Origin: Melitaea cinxia | Taxonomy: Eukaryota; Arthropoda; Insecta; Lepidoptera; Nymphalidae | Reading direction: 5' to 3' | Length of the DNA stretch: 64,000 bases | Assembly: GCF_905220565.1 (NCBI RefSeq) | Contig: NC_059404.1 | Span: forward strand, 16,272,472 to 16,336,471 | Part shown: positions 20,413 through 31,879 of the stretch, one piece after another | Layout of the letters: each line of letters opens with the position of its first letter | How positions within the stretch are numbered: the first letter of the stretch is position 1 | Position numbers and translations under genes: made by a program | The notes under the pieces: model-generated | What the model was told of the DNA's origin: nothing | Databases searched by the model: none | What the model saw: the letters and a program-made list of their open reading frames with translations, nothing else

Positions 20413-20907
20413 AATAATACCACAACTTTGAACTGAATCTGAAAAAATTGGTGATATATATGATTGCTTTTTACTTTTACCACAATAGTACAACAATATT
20501 TTAAAAGAAAAAGATGCCATGGCGTCCTTCCGCAATGTTATAATTATACACTTCCAGTGTGAGGAATGCTTTATAAGACTTTAGAAGGCGGCAATTACTA
20601 GTCTAGATTTATAGCTTGCTGGGAATTTTCGCTTGCGAAGAGTTTTCTAAATACGTTTTAATGCCAGCTGTGTTTTATAATTTCGTTTTATTCTCTAAAA
20701 TGTAAAAGTATCTTTTTTAAAGGATTAAAAAATAAATAAATTTAACTGAAATCACAAGCAATGATTATTAAATGTTTAATTATATAGATATTACACATAA
20801 CTGCGGTTATTGAACATCCAACCTCGCAGCATGATTATAACGAGCTGCCAAGCGATCCAAATACCTAAAAACCGCCGCCCAATCGCGAACCCGCAGAGGA
20901 CCCGCGT

Positions 20908-20992
20908 AACGTGGTGGATTAAGCTCCGATCCTTCTTCTACATGGAGAAAGAGGCCTATGCCCAACAGTGGGATGTTACAGACTAAATCGTC
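20908..20992 (+). mobile_element. SINE-T 3' fragment
   Basis: GTGGTGGATTAAGCTCCGAT, then GAGGCCTATGCCCAACAGTG and GATGTTACAGACTAAA. Only the last ~85 bp remain. Confidence 0.75.
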
Positions 20993-21339
20993 ATCGTCGT
21001 ACCAAAAAATACCATTTATGAGTATACAATTTAAGATTTTTTTTTAAATCATTAATAGAAATATTGCTTATAATATTACAATGGAAACTAGAAAGACAAA
21101 ACATTCAAGAATACACCAATTGTACTCGTATTATTCATAATTAAATGAACAGCTTAAGTTTTCATTGTTGGCATCTTTCTTTTTATATACTTTCCCTTTT
21201 ACAGTATCTTTTTGTTTTTTGGACAAACTTCTGCGTTTCAGAACGAGTTTGAAATGTCGACGAAAACCGTGAATGTTGCTCCATTGTTTATGATTTGTTT
21301 TGTTTCCAGTCATAATTAAATGACAATAGTTCTAAGTAT
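20993..21339. other. AT-rich DNA
   Basis: A 60-codon minus open frame at 21131-21313 is Lys-rich and without motif. Not called as a gene. Confidence 0.35.
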
Positions 21340-22165
21340 CCGTTGATGTCATGTTTGCTTTTTATAAAATATAACATAAGCACAATTTCCATTTCCGTTA
21401 AATTTTAATTTTTTCTAAGTGTGAAAAAAAATTGAAGATCGTCGCGTTGTTTCTTAATTTTTTTAAATGTTTTTGAAGTGATTTCTTTAGGCGCATGAAG
21501 GTAATTTTTTTTACGGATAAAACGCAATAATAATAATATTAGCGTCACGAAGATATGCAACTTTATTGTCGAACAGAGCCACCTAGCGTGTACTATAGAA
21601 ACTACAAAGGTTATTACACTAATATCGATAGAATGTCATTGCAAACTAGCTAGATGGCGCTGGAACGGAAATGTAAAGCAAGAAGAAAGAAGAATTAAGA
21701 AAAAATGATTTGTATAAATATAAACGAGACTTAAAAATTAGTTTGCAAGTACGCAAGTAAGTTTCACTTCTGACATGTGCACTTTTACGCACGAACTTTT
21801 TTCTTAAATTTTTCTAAATCTTAATTTATTTTGTGTATGTCTCGCAGCCTAGAACAGAGCAGTATATTCTAGCATATGTCGTTGAGTGTGAACCATTCAA
21901 TATTGTTTGTTATTAGTAGATGATTTCACAGTTTCTATTTCCGTTAAATTATAATGTTTTTTATAGTTAATTATAGTATGAAAAAAAAAAAACTCAAAAA
22001 GACGTCGCTTTTTTTAAAAAATTATTTATACTTTTCTTAAATTTTTCGAAACCTTATTTTTTTTGTATCTGTTTCACAGTCTAGAACAGAGCAGTATATT
22101 CTAACATAATATGTCGTTGAGTGTGAACCATTCAATATTGTTTGTTATTAGTAGATAGTCCAGTG
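21340..22165 (+). repeat. Local tandem/segmental duplication
   Basis: A ~121-124-bp segment is repeated at 21801-21921 and 22034-22157 (shared core AGAACAGAGCAGTATATTCT, then CGTTGAGTGTGAACC). A second motif, TTTCYATTTCCGTTAAATT followed by a GTCG block, occurs near 21385 and 21937. The arrangement suggests a ~233-bp unit with an older third piece. No coding potential. Confidence 0.7.
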
Positions 22166-22859
22166 ACGTTACATATAAAGGACTCACGAAAACTCACTGC
22201 TATTTCTGATAATGAAAACTAAGACTTTTTGTTACTATAACAAAATTTTTATTTACTTAAATTGAATATTTTATCAATTTTATTCTTATTAATGAAAATG
22301 TATTCGAAGCTCCATTGTGAAAATCTAGAAAGATTTTCCGTCATTGAACCAGTTCATATCTTTATCACTAATATAAACGATTAAATTTAATTATTCAGAT
22401 CTTCAGTATCGAGTAACGCAAAATAAATCCAATGCAATTTGAATGAAGTAAATTGGAAAGCTGAGCTGAGCAGTGGATAAGAGTAGTGACGGTCTAAATT
22501 CTTCTAGTAAAAGCCTCAGTGGTTACGGAGATGTCCAAGCTGAAAGGAAATGTATTCATTTCCTAGGATAATATCACCTACTCTGCATCAGATCGATTTT
22601 GCAGTTCTCGCAGGGTTGCTGATATTTTTTGAACGTAAAACGCGCTTAGTTGAAATAGGAAAAAAATAACTGGAGAGCGTTTCTTTAATATTTTTCGTCG
22701 CTTAAAATATACTTTACGACTTATTATTGTGTCAAAAATACACAAAAAATATATATAAACCAATTGTGCTGAACGCGTGTGAAATGCACACATAAACACA
22801 GTGACAGATATTTTAATATATAGGTTAATAACGTGGTAACTACAACTTTATGATTTGTT
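22166..22859. other. AT-rich DNA, nothing recognised
   Basis: Short open frames only. Confidence 0.4.
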
Positions 22860-23085
22860 TTTATTACCAGAAGCATCACAATCGCATCGCCGACCCTACC
22901 TTTTTTTTTAATTTTTCATCGCCAACCCTACCTCCGCTACCAAGACAACGTATCCTCAGGAGCTGTGGCTATCTTACAAAAGCAATATTAACATGCTATA
23001 ATCTTCTGTAAAGTTTACGTACTTCCCCAGTATAAAGATTTGTTCCAGATTTTGCGCAAGAAATTTCGTGATATACCTTATGTAA
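22860..23085 (-). mobile_element. JS copy, old and 3'-damaged
   Basis: CCAGAAGCATCACAATCGCA, CCTCAGGAGCTGTGGC and TTCCAGATTTTGCGCAAGAA follow the JS order on the complement, with many changes and a partly duplicated CGCC-ACCCTACC segment. Confidence 0.6.
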
Positions 23086-24837
23086 TAAAAAAAGACAAAA
23101 AATTAAATAATTCAAAGCAATAAAGCCCTAAATTGAAATAAATATAATTGGCTTCCTTTTACGAATTTAGAAAAAATAAATAAATAAGTGTTTTGTGAAT
23201 ACCCTCAAGAGGAAACGAAATAATGAAATATTATATGCGAAATGCGTCTTTCACAAAAGTTCGTAACTTAGAGATTGTTGAAGAACCTTCGATAAGAAGC
23301 CTCGTGGGGTTAATAAAGATTCTTGAAAGATTTCTTTATCCGATACTCAAAATTTTATTGATAAAGTTAAAAAGTAATTCGATAACACTGTTTACGTGTA
23401 AACGTACACCTATTCATATGAGGGTAATTAAATATTTTAATTAATTAAGGTAGAAAGATCGTGATTTTATAATGGTTTCATCGGTATTAATTTACTCGCA
23501 TATCTTTAATTAATTGGTTAAAAACGAATGTTCAATTAATTTATAAAATGAAGATTGAAAAGTGCTTTTGAAGCATATTTGAACAAAGCCATATTAGATT
23601 TTGTTTTTGATTTTTTGATCATATATCCGTTAATGTCAAAATAGTGGATAGTGATGAGGTTGTATAAACGCATTTTGGGAAAAGACTTTGCTATTATATT
23701 TAAGGTTATTGATTTTATGATGAAAAAAATCTTTGAAAGACATTTTAGAAAAATCCATCAAAAATGTGACCAGTGCTATTATTAGGTACTTTAAAAAAAT
23801 TACAATAGTGAATGGAAATATTCCATTAGATCTAATACAGTACTGTTCATTCTGATCCAATAGTTATTATAAGACAGGAAATTAGAGAAAAGCACCATTC
23901 CCCTTAAGGCTGGTAACGGACGTCGGAACTCCTCTGAGATTGTGGTTTAGTATTGTCTGTTCACCCTCCCCTATTTTCTCCCCTGGTTTTCCGCAATACC
24001 CCATACCTAATATCCAGCCTACACGGGACATCATACGTAGATCGATATTAAAATTAGACTTATCAGGAAAAGTTAGATATTTAGGAATAAATAAGAAAGA
24101 TTAGTTATGAACCTTTCACTGACTGCACGTTATATTATAGGAAATATTACTATTACAAAGAGTATACCCGTTATAAAAACACATCTTTTACATTTCAACA
24201 AGATGTCCCGACGTACGACTCGTTCCGTTGCTATGTCACGGTTAGTTTAACACAGGGTTGACAGAAAATGTTTTTTCTCTCTATATTTTGAGTTTTATCC
24301 TCATATCTTTTAAGTTATTAAACTTTTGACATCAGCGCGGTTTGAAGGTACATATACAATAATACAATAGGACCATGTAAAATTAATTGTATGTCTAAGT
24401 ATAATAGATTTTTGTAAAATAATTTAATTCTATATAAATTAACTAAAAATAATAATTTTGAGTATCATTTGTAGCCGCTATTTTATTTACAACGAAATTG
24501 ATAAACAACTTTGTTTTTTATGGTCTGTAAAATAATTATCTTACTGTTGACCCATTTACAAACAAAACATTAGATTTCTGAAAATTTTTGTTTTTTTTCT
24601 CAAGCCAGGCAGCCCTAAATCGTCCCTGACGTAAATTGTCCGAAAGCAGCCCTTACAAAAACGTCTGTTGCGAGGGACAAAACTATTTTAGATGGAAACG
24701 TTTCTGTATTGAATTACGATTTGTCCGTAGTTTGACCGCTTTTATGCCTCGTTGCTTGAGTCTGTTATGCAATCAACTGTATTTATATAAAACTGTAGTA
24801 ACAAAAACTTTTTTCCATTATCTTTAGCATTATTATA
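23086..24837. other. AT-rich intergenic DNA
   Basis: About 1.7 kb with no recognised repeat end or gene. Open frames at 23223, 23636 (minus) and 24636 show no motif or family resemblance. Confidence 0.4.
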
Positions 24838-24930
24838 GAGGCAGGGAACAGCGGGAACAATCCAGCCCAAAATCTGGAGCAGTCCGTTTGGGAAAGTACC
24901 ACAGCCTTACAGAATATCACAGAAAAATAT
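24838..24930 (+). mobile_element. JS 5' fragment
   Basis: AAAATCTGGAGCAGTCCGTT and CCTTACAGAATATCACAG match the first ~90 bp of JS. Confidence 0.7.
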
Positions 24931-24949
24931 ATGATAACTATGTAAAAAA

Positions 24950-25232
24950 AAGAACTATCAAAATCGGTACACCCAGTAAAAAGTTATGTGGTATATTACA
25001 ACGTAGGTCGACGAAAAAAGCGTCAAGTAAAAACGCATTATTAGATATAACTCGAAAAGTAGTCGTTAGATCTCAAATAAATTTAAATGGGACCAATTGA
25101 CACACACCACCTTTCGATTAAAAAAAAAATTGTCGAAATCGGTCCACACGGTCAAAAGTTCTGATGTAACATACATTAAAAAAATACAGTCGAATTGAGA
25201 ACCTTCTCCTTTTTTTGAAGTCGGTTAAAAAC
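24950..25232 (+). mobile_element. CCGACTTC MITE, 3' half (second module)
   Basis: ATCAAAATCGGTACACCCAG through TACAACGTAGGTCGACG to CCTTTTTTTGAAGTCGGTTA. Closely matches the second module of the copy at 14871. Confidence 0.8.
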
Positions 25233-25235
25233 ATG

Positions 25236-25560
25236 CCGTGTGGTGTCGGCCGAGTAGAATAGCACCACCGCTTTTCTTCCCGTGAGGGTCGTAAGAGGTG
25301 ACAGAGATTTAACCTGGCTCAAAATCATCAGGGTCCTGGAGAGGGAAAACTTCATTTGAGACCCGGAATGGGGTCTCCGTCAAGCATTCGTGGCATAACT
25401 GTAAAATGTGAAAGACTCCTGCAGCCGAACTGGCTCCACACGTATCGACTCGTCGTTCCTGTGGGTCTAGCCAGTGAGGTCGAGAGGGTAGCGCAGAGCT
25501 TAAGCGACTCTGAGTTTTCCTGAAGAGTGTCTTAGGCGACAAAGTATCTGTCTGACACTG
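25236..25560 (+). mobile_element. Probable LINE 5' region sharing a motif with the RTE-mini head
   Basis: TTCTTCCCGTGAGGGTCGTA then AGAGGTGACAGAG resembles the RTE-mini head block (TCTTCCCGTGGGTGTCGTAA). The remaining ~250 bp (GAGAGGGAAAACTTCATTTG...) is GC-rich and differs from RTE-mini. I interpret it as the 5' untranslated part of another LINE family; there is no long ORF. Confidence 0.45.
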
Positions 25561-25852
25561 TCTAAATCGTCTGCAATAGACGGATTAAGGCCAATGATAT
25601 AATTAAAACGCAAATTTCGTCCTCAGACGCAAAAAATACCGTTCAAAATATTAAATTATGAATATTTATTACGCGGTATAAGCAAAAAAAAAAACTCGTA
25701 TATTACGTACTACGTTTATTTCAAGGCAGCAGGACCCGTTTCAAACTGACACAATGTGTTTCAAGAGAAGAAGATGATAAAATGTGATTAATTTGTTATT
25801 AAGCCTTTGTTATTTGTTTACTGGACTGAAAATGGTTTTGCGTGATTGAAGT
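25561..25852. other. AT-rich DNA
   Basis: Nothing recognised. Confidence 0.4.
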
Positions 25853-25950
25853 AGACACTGTAGGATATTTGCAGCTTAAAAATTTGGAGCAGTCCGTCCG
25901 GGGAAATACCTCTACCTTACAGAAGATCACAGCTAAATAATGCTACTCAA
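25853..25950 (+). mobile_element. JS 5' fragment
   Basis: AAATTTGGAGCAGTCCGTCC and CCTTACAGAAGATCACAGC match the JS head. Confidence 0.7.
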
Positions 25951-26254
25951 ATATTGCTATCACAAGTAATGATCGTTAGTTAGTTTATGTGAGGAAATGG
26001 TATATACTGAGACTTGTACAAATATCTGCTACAAATGGGAATCAATCGGTACATTTATCAAGTGGATATAAATATTTGGTCCTTATCTACCTCGACGAAG
26101 GTACAAAACGTTTTTTACAGAAGAAGATACATTTATCAAGCAGTGGCATGTTCAGACGCTGTTTTAGTTCAAGTTCATTTCAGAAAGTTCATATTTATAG
26201 AGAAATTTTAAATTAAATGTTAGAAGGCAATTTTGAGACTACTATATAACTCAA

Positions 26255-26580
26255 CTGTGTGGCTATGGTACTAAAGAATATGGCCACCCCCTCTCTTCCC
26301 GTGGGTGTCGTAAGAGGCGACTGAGGGATAACAAGGTTCCGCTACCACCTTGGAACTTAAAAAGCCGACCGGTGGCGGGATAGCCATCCGACTGCTGGCT
26401 TTGAAATATACAGGCCGAAGACGGGCAGCAGCGTCTTAGGTGCGACAAAGCCAGCCCTGCGGTCACCAACCCGCCTGCCCAACGTGGTGACTATGGGCAA
26501 AACACGAGTTCACGTTATTTTTGGCGTAAACTTGTGGAGGCCTATGTCCAGCAGTGGACTGTATAGGCTGTAATGATGAT
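26255..26580 (+). mobile_element. RTE-mini, full-length, 9-10-bp target duplication
   Basis: ATAACTCAA flanks the unit at 26246-26254 and 26581-26589. It begins CTGTGTGGCTATGGTAC and ends GAGGCCTATGTCCAGCAGTG, GACTGTATAGGCTG and a TAATGATGAT tail. With the copy at 5527 it shows that the ~330-bp composite moves as one unit. Confidence 0.92.
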
Positions 26581-26589
26581 ATAACTCAA

Positions 26590-26726
26590 TCTCTACTAGT
26601 ATCATAAAAAAGAAGACTTTGTTTGTTTCTTTTTGTGTTAGTTTGTCCATTTACCGAGGAAGGCTTTACAGTATTTGAATACATTTGTTTTAAATGAACA
26701 CGGGTAAAGCCGCGGGGCATATGTAG
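26590..26726 (+). mobile_element. Helitron, short, diverged end
   Basis: A|TCTCTACTAGTATCATAAA, CCATTTACCGAGGAAGGC, and an end GGTAAAGCCGCGGGGCATAT then GTAG|T. Starts inside the right duplication of the RTE-mini copy, so the RTE-mini inserted at this boundary. Confidence 0.6.
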
Positions 26727-26965
26727 TATATGTGAACTGAGTGCCGCGCCGTACTTGCGTAACTTCGCACAGCAGAATGTTACGAGACACGCTCCACTGC
26801 TCCTAATAAACCCGACACTTTACAATTGAATTCCGAAATCTAATATCACGACTATTACTGGTATTTAGATATGTTCTCGATTCAAAGAATAGTTTTTTAT
26901 GAAATGGATTTTATAAAGTCGGTAAAAAGAAGTTTATGGTGCCTAAAGTTATATTTAAATAATTG

Positions 26966-27130
26966 CGTTTGCTAGCACACGAAAAAAAGTGACTTCAATT
27001 AGGTATATGGACATCAGATCCTGGATTCCTTACCATAGTACCCTATACTCTTGGAATACCTCTTTTTGAACAAAAAAAGAATTATCAAAATCGGTTCACA
27101 AACGACGAAGTTATCCCCGAACATACATAA
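26966..27130 (+). mobile_element. CCGACTTC MITE fragment
   Basis: ACGAAAAAAAGTGACTTCAA at the left, then AGATCCTGGATTCCTTACCA and ACGAAGTTATCCCCGAACAT. The right inverted end is missing. Confidence 0.6.
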
Positions 27131-27440
27131 AAAAATCTTATTTATATATATAAAAACCTTGTGTCACGATGTATGTTGCCAATAAACTCCAAAACTACTG
27201 AACCGATTTCAATCAAATTTCACAAGTACCCGTATTTTGGTCTAACTTACTGGATAGGATAGTTATCATCTCAATTATTCGCTTATGTCGTAAATGTAAC
27301 CAAATAAAATGTATCAATTAATTGTTTCTTAAACAAGTGTTTATTTACTGTTTAGTTTTATGAAGTTCTCATAGGTGGCGGTGTACGTTGATTCATCGAT
27401 AAAATTCTTCAATATTGTTTGACATCTAGGTTGCAAATAA

Positions 27441-27460
27441 CCCAATAGATGGCGCTGTGG
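27441..27460 (+). promoter_or_regulatory. CTCF-like motif
   Basis: CCCAATAGATGGCGCTGTGG shares AGATGGCGC with the CTCF core. Weak single-motif evidence. Confidence 0.3.
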
Positions 27461-27489
27461 TCTGTTTCTTAGTATATAAATTCTATTAA

Positions 27490-28697
27490 GAGCCATTTCA
27501 CAATTTTACGCTCTGCAAGTTTAGGTAAATTTGGTCGCATCGCGCGAGTCGTACGAGCCGCGCGATCTTTGTGCTAGTACGTATAGTGTGACAACCAAAA
27601 GACCATCGTGATCATTTTCTGATATATAATAAAAATTATAACTATGGTATAAAATGTTTTTTACATAATTAATTTGTTAAAAATTTCAAGTATGTTATAT
27701 AACAACAGTCAATAAATTTAAAATAAAATTAAAAAAATCAATTTTATGAAACAATTTTTTTAAATTGATTTAGTTTTTTCAGTTTACGAATGAATCTAAT
27801 ATTTACGATATGAATAAAAAAGCATTTAATGACATCGACACCGACAAACATATTAATTAACAAATAACAAGACAAACAGATTGAAATGCCTATTTGTATT
27901 GATAGTGTGAGAAAAGAAAATTAAATTATACACTTGTTTACAGAAATTATCATTATATTATTTTACAGTCATTTTCGTAATATGTTTATTTTATTTATAT
28001 TTTATTATGAAAGTATCAAATGCGTTTTATCCGCTATAACAACAGGCGCTTGGCGCGTGTGAGCGAAAGAGACGGCTGCGCAGAATTTGGCGTGGACCTT
28101 ACCTCTAAGAGCGCTAGCGCTCGACTGATTTACCGGGCTTGATGCGTGGCAATATATACTATCTTTTTATTATTTAATATAAAATGTATTAAAAATAATT
28201 ACATCTTTTAATTATTTTTTTTGTATTCCTTAATGATGTAAGTTTACTTTGATGAAGATAGTTCGTTAAAATTTCTTAGTTTTCTAAGAGAAATATCGCT
28301 TTTAAAATTGTACTTATTTGGAAAATATTCGTAACTTTAAATTTTTTTTATCGTTTAATAGAGATACAAATGGAATAAAAATCTATGATAGTGGACAACA
28401 AAATTATATTCCACATATTATGATATTTTTTTAAAATGGTTTCAACGTAGAGGTTATTGAAAAGTAGGACTTCAAAGTATACATTGCGACCGTTTACCCA
28501 GGGAGGAGGCTGATGAAAAGGTTAATAATTTTATACACATAATATAAATCAAAATTCTGATCTGACTATGGACTACAACAAAGGTTGCTCTATTATATTT
28601 CAAGAATATAAATTACATTATTGCATCCAACACTGAGATTAACGACGTCAAAATATTACAATTTCGCGGATTGTTACCGATTTTTGTGAAATGGCTC
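27490..28697. mobile_element. 1.2-kb inverted-repeat element flanked by TTAA (piggyBac-like size class)
   Basis: GAGCCATTTCACAA at 27490 and TTGTGAAATGGCTC ending at 28697 are perfect 14-bp inverted ends, each bordered outside by TTAA (27486-27489 and 28698-28701), the target used by piggyBac elements. Two GC-rich islands sit inside, near 27540 (GCGCGAGTCGTACGAGCCGC) and 28045-28140. No transposase ORF is present, so it is non-autonomous. The ends do not start with the CCC often seen in piggyBac, so the superfamily is tentative. Confidence 0.65.
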
Positions 28698-28701
28698 TTA
28701 A

Positions 28702-29228
28702 TTTATTTCAGGTAATATTTATTTATGTTTACGATATAACCGTATTTTTTTAATAGTTTGTGACTGATATTTTTAAAATTATACTGCGTATTATGTTACA
28801 ATATTATTACCCTTAATAACAAAAAAAAATTGTACTATTTTCGTTAGAGAATTATTAGTCTTGGGGCCAAATTTTAATCAAAATTTCAAGATCTGGCCAT
28901 CAAATTCTATCGAGTCGCCATCTCTGGTGTGAATGTCCAAAGCTTTGGTATCTCATTGGTTCTCGAGACCTCCTCTGAGCGTAAAGAAAGCTCCCTTTCG
29001 AACCATCGAGACCCACTATTTCAAACAATCGATCAATCGATTCTTCTCGGAGCATTTTATTAAACTAATTTTCTTTTAAATGGAAGCAATTGGTCAAAAT
29101 CAATGTTATCTACCTCATTTATAAATTTGAGTTTTTAAATATTATCAATTAATTTTTTGTATATATTTTGTAAAGAAGTCATTGTTTATAAAGAATATTT
29201 AAAGATAAGAAAAATAAAATCTACATTT
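28702..29228. other. AT-rich DNA
   Basis: No gene. The stretch near 28920-29040 is slightly GC-richer but shows no long ORF. Confidence 0.35.
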
Positions 29229-29470
29229 AATAATAATAATAATAATAAAATGAATTTATTGCCACATATATACAAGTTAAAATAACACGTTAAGTAAACA
29301 TACATAAAAGAAACATGAAAACATAACATACATTAAAACGTATTAAAATTTGACAAAATATAAAATATGAATAGGCAATAGGAAGTGGCTCAGCTTCAGC
29401 TGACATAGGACTCAAGTCCCATGCAGCGCTGTTTTTTAGCCACTGCCTTCTAATAAATTGTACTTTGAAA
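29229..29470 (-). mobile_element. LINE 3' end with (ATT)n tail
   Basis: The complement reads GGCAATAAATTCATTTTATT then an ATT run at 29229-29250, a LINE-type tail. Upstream the complement contains CAGCGCTGCATGGGACTTGA. Family not assigned. Confidence 0.5.
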
Positions 29471-29756
29471 AAACTAAAAAAACACGGTTTTGAAACTAAT
29501 TTTACTAAAAATTTAAAAATAAAACTGGAGTACTCTATTGAAAAATTCATATTGTTGTACAAAAAGCGTGGGGGGCTTGACTTTCATTTCTGTAAATAGT
29601 TTACCGATAGCTTAGTATACCTGTAGTAATTATAATAAGCACCCCACGCATTTTGTATAACAATATGAATTTTTCAATTGAGTACTTCAGTTTTATTTTC
29701 AATTTAGCTAATTCAATTTAACCGGGACGGTTTTTTACTCATTTGCGATTAGAGAA

Positions 29757-29794
29757 ATAAAATATGGCGATACGAAGTTCGCCGGGTCAGCTAG
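29757..29794 (+). mobile_element. Helitron 3' end
   Basis: GGCGATACGAAGTTCGCCGG followed by GTCAGCTAG|T. The hairpin CGAAGTTCG and CTAG|T are diagnostic. A 5' partner may be TCTTATTTATATATATAAAA near 27136, but the intervening sequence cannot be assigned with confidence. Confidence 0.6.
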
Positions 29795-29799
29795 TTTCT

Positions 29800-30038
29800 T
29801 ATAATATTTGTCTGTTTCTATGTCTGTATGTCTGTCTATCTATCTGTCCGTCTGCCTATCTGTTTGTTCCAGCTAATCCTTGAAACGACTGGACTAATTT
29901 TGACAGGACTTTCACCGGCAGATAGCTGATATAATAAGGAGTTAAATAAAGTTATTAGGCTACTTTTACTTTAGATTTTTTTTTATTTATAACTCTGTAA
30001 ACTGTAGAATTATTTTGTTAAATTCCACGCACAGCTAG
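29800..30038 (+). mobile_element. Helitron copy, 5' end unclear
   Basis: CTGTCTATCTATCTGTCCGT, GGACTAATTTTGACAGGACT, GATAGCTGATATAATAAGGA, ending ATTCCACGCACAGCTAG|T. The hairpin arm GCGGACnnAGTCGCGGG is deleted relative to the 403-715 copy. Confidence 0.65.
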
Positions 30039-30197
30039 TATATGTAATATTTAATTCATGTGAATACATGAAATCATTTATAGCTATGTAAAAACGTGTC
30101 GTAAAAGAAAATATATTTGCCGCTTACATTCACAGACGATAAATTTCCTGTTTACACATGTCTTCGTCCTTTTTCAAACCGTTTCCATTTATTCCAG

Positions 30198-30298
30198 ATA
30201 ATATTTATCCAACATCACGTACATTAAACACAAAAATGATTTATGGGTATTATCGTGCCATCCAGTTTTCCATTTGGGTTGCATGGTTTAAAATTAAA
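30198..30298 (+). other. Possible internal exon (low confidence)
   Basis: A pyrimidine-rich tract ending TTTATTCCAG precedes, and AAA|GTAAGT follows at 30299. The frame starting at 30200 is open for 33 codons (NIYPTSRTLNTKMIYGYYRA...). Not recognised as any family; chance is possible in AT-rich DNA. Confidence 0.2.
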
Positions 30299-30384
30299 GT
30301 AAGTGTCGATATTTCAACTCATTTCGGATCACGTTTGTATGTGTGCGTGTGTCTATAAATCTACAACTTTGATTTGTGTGACAG

Positions 30385-30970
30385 GCCTATTATGACCTAC
30401 GGTACCCTGTCTTCGCTCATGTGAAGCCGACGCTCATCCATAGGCTTCAAATCATTCAGAACAAGTTTTTACGCACTGCCACGTTTTCATCGTGGTACGT
30501 GTGTAATGTCGACTTACATCGCGGCCTTAAGATCGATTCGATCGCGAAGCATCTCAAAATACTCGCTACGGCGTATTTTGAGAAGGCGCGCAGTCATCCA
30601 AACCCTCTTGTAGCCGAGGATTGCAAATACGTAGGTAGAGGTAACTTACAGACAGTACAAAGACGTCGAGGGCGAGGCGAAGGGCGAGGTCTCCGCGTTC
30701 TGACGGCTCGCACGCGTCTAGGCGCGTAGCGGACTGTCCGTGAGCCTTCTCAGCGCTCCGTATAGCGCCTCCTCCACTCCGACGATGCTCTAAGCCGAGG
30801 TCCGATCTCGCTAGGAGACAGACACCATTAGGGCGTGCGTTTTCCCCGAGCCCTCCCAGAGGGCTTCCCTTCTTCCTTCGAGGCCGGTGTCTATAGTACC
30901 CGGCCCCTCTCATCGGTGACGCTGTAATGGCCGCTAGGGCTAAGAGCACTCCACAATTCGAAAAAAAATG
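30385..30970 (+). mobile_element. Jockey-type LINE, C-terminal fragment plus 3' UTR
   Basis: Codes for the conserved RT C-terminus of Jockey-like elements: LIHRLQIIQNKFLR, WYVCNVDLHRGL, SIAKHLKILATAYFEKA and SHPNPLVAE (frame 30421-30729). RPIMTYG upstream is in a different frame, so there is a frameshift near 30408. After the stop codon follows a GC-rich ~240-bp region ending in a short A run at ~30961. 5'-truncated and dead. Confidence 0.85.
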
Positions 30971-31050
30971 TGACAGTGATGCGGTAGCCGTTGTCCGGGT
31001 AGCACGTATTTTATTAAACACGTAAGAGTAACAAATCTAAATCTTTCATC

Positions 31051-31340
31051 TATTCAAATAAATAAAATTGGAGTGTCTGTTTGTAATATTAAAATAACCG
31101 CTTTTTACTAAATGCATATGGATGTACACACGGTACATATACTAGAATAACATTTTTTACAATTTTTGTCTGTCTGTCTGTCTGTCTGTTTGTTCCAGCT
31201 AATCTCTGAAACGGCTGGACCGATTTTGATGGGAGTTTCACTGGTAGATAGCTGATATAATAAGGAGTAACTTAGGCTACGTGAAATTTAAACATTTAGT
31301 TAATTTTATAACTCTACGAACTAAACAAAAACTTTTTTGC
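31051..31340 (+). mobile_element. Helitron, 5' end present, 3' end lost
   Basis: TCTATTCAAATAAATAAAAT, TGGAGTGTCTGTTTGTAATA, CTGTCTGTCTGTCTGTCTGT, GGCTGGACCGATTTTGATGG. Nearly the same as 45511-45802 until about 31320, where the CTAG end is missing. Confidence 0.75.
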
Positions 31341-31879
31341 TTATGTCAATAACGGCTAAGGCTTTCAATTTTTTACATGAATTGATTAAGCCTTTTCAAT
31401 CAGAATTACAAAGCGATGCCTTTTTAATTACTACGCATAATAAAAACGTCACAGGAAATTTAACCCTAATACTATAGAAATGGAGCTCAGATATCTTCCG
31501 CAGCGCACAGATGGACTCACCATTACCTCATAGCAAAATTAAATTGAGCTACCGAATTGTTCAACATTCTCGATTATATATCAGGAATTTAGAACTGAAT
31601 AGTGTTGTACGTGTCTGGATATGCTGGCCGATAACGTTATTCAGTAGCTGCTACTATCCCGGAAAATATTTGTTTTATGACTGCGAATTGAGATGGTTTT
31701 CTTTGATTTTTATTATGATCATACATTTTAGTGAATATAAATTTATATACGGGATATGTAATTTTACTTACAACTGCTTATTTATTTACACATGTTAAAC
31801 TGTAATGTCTATATATTTATACAAATAAATGGCAAGTAGTTATTTTTTTTGTGTGTATAGTTAATATTTACTAATAAGT
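31341..31879. other. AT-rich DNA
   Basis: A 95-codon open frame at 31511-31798 is rich in Ile, Tyr and Phe with no motif. Not called as a gene. Confidence 0.35.

Noticed and set aside
30421..31021. GC-rich 151-codon minus frame opposite the Jockey fragment
   Set aside because: Antisense of the Jockey coding region and its 3' UTR; no independent support.
31511..31798. 95-codon open frame
   Set aside because: Low-complexity Ile/Tyr/Phe-rich composition typical of random AT-rich frames.
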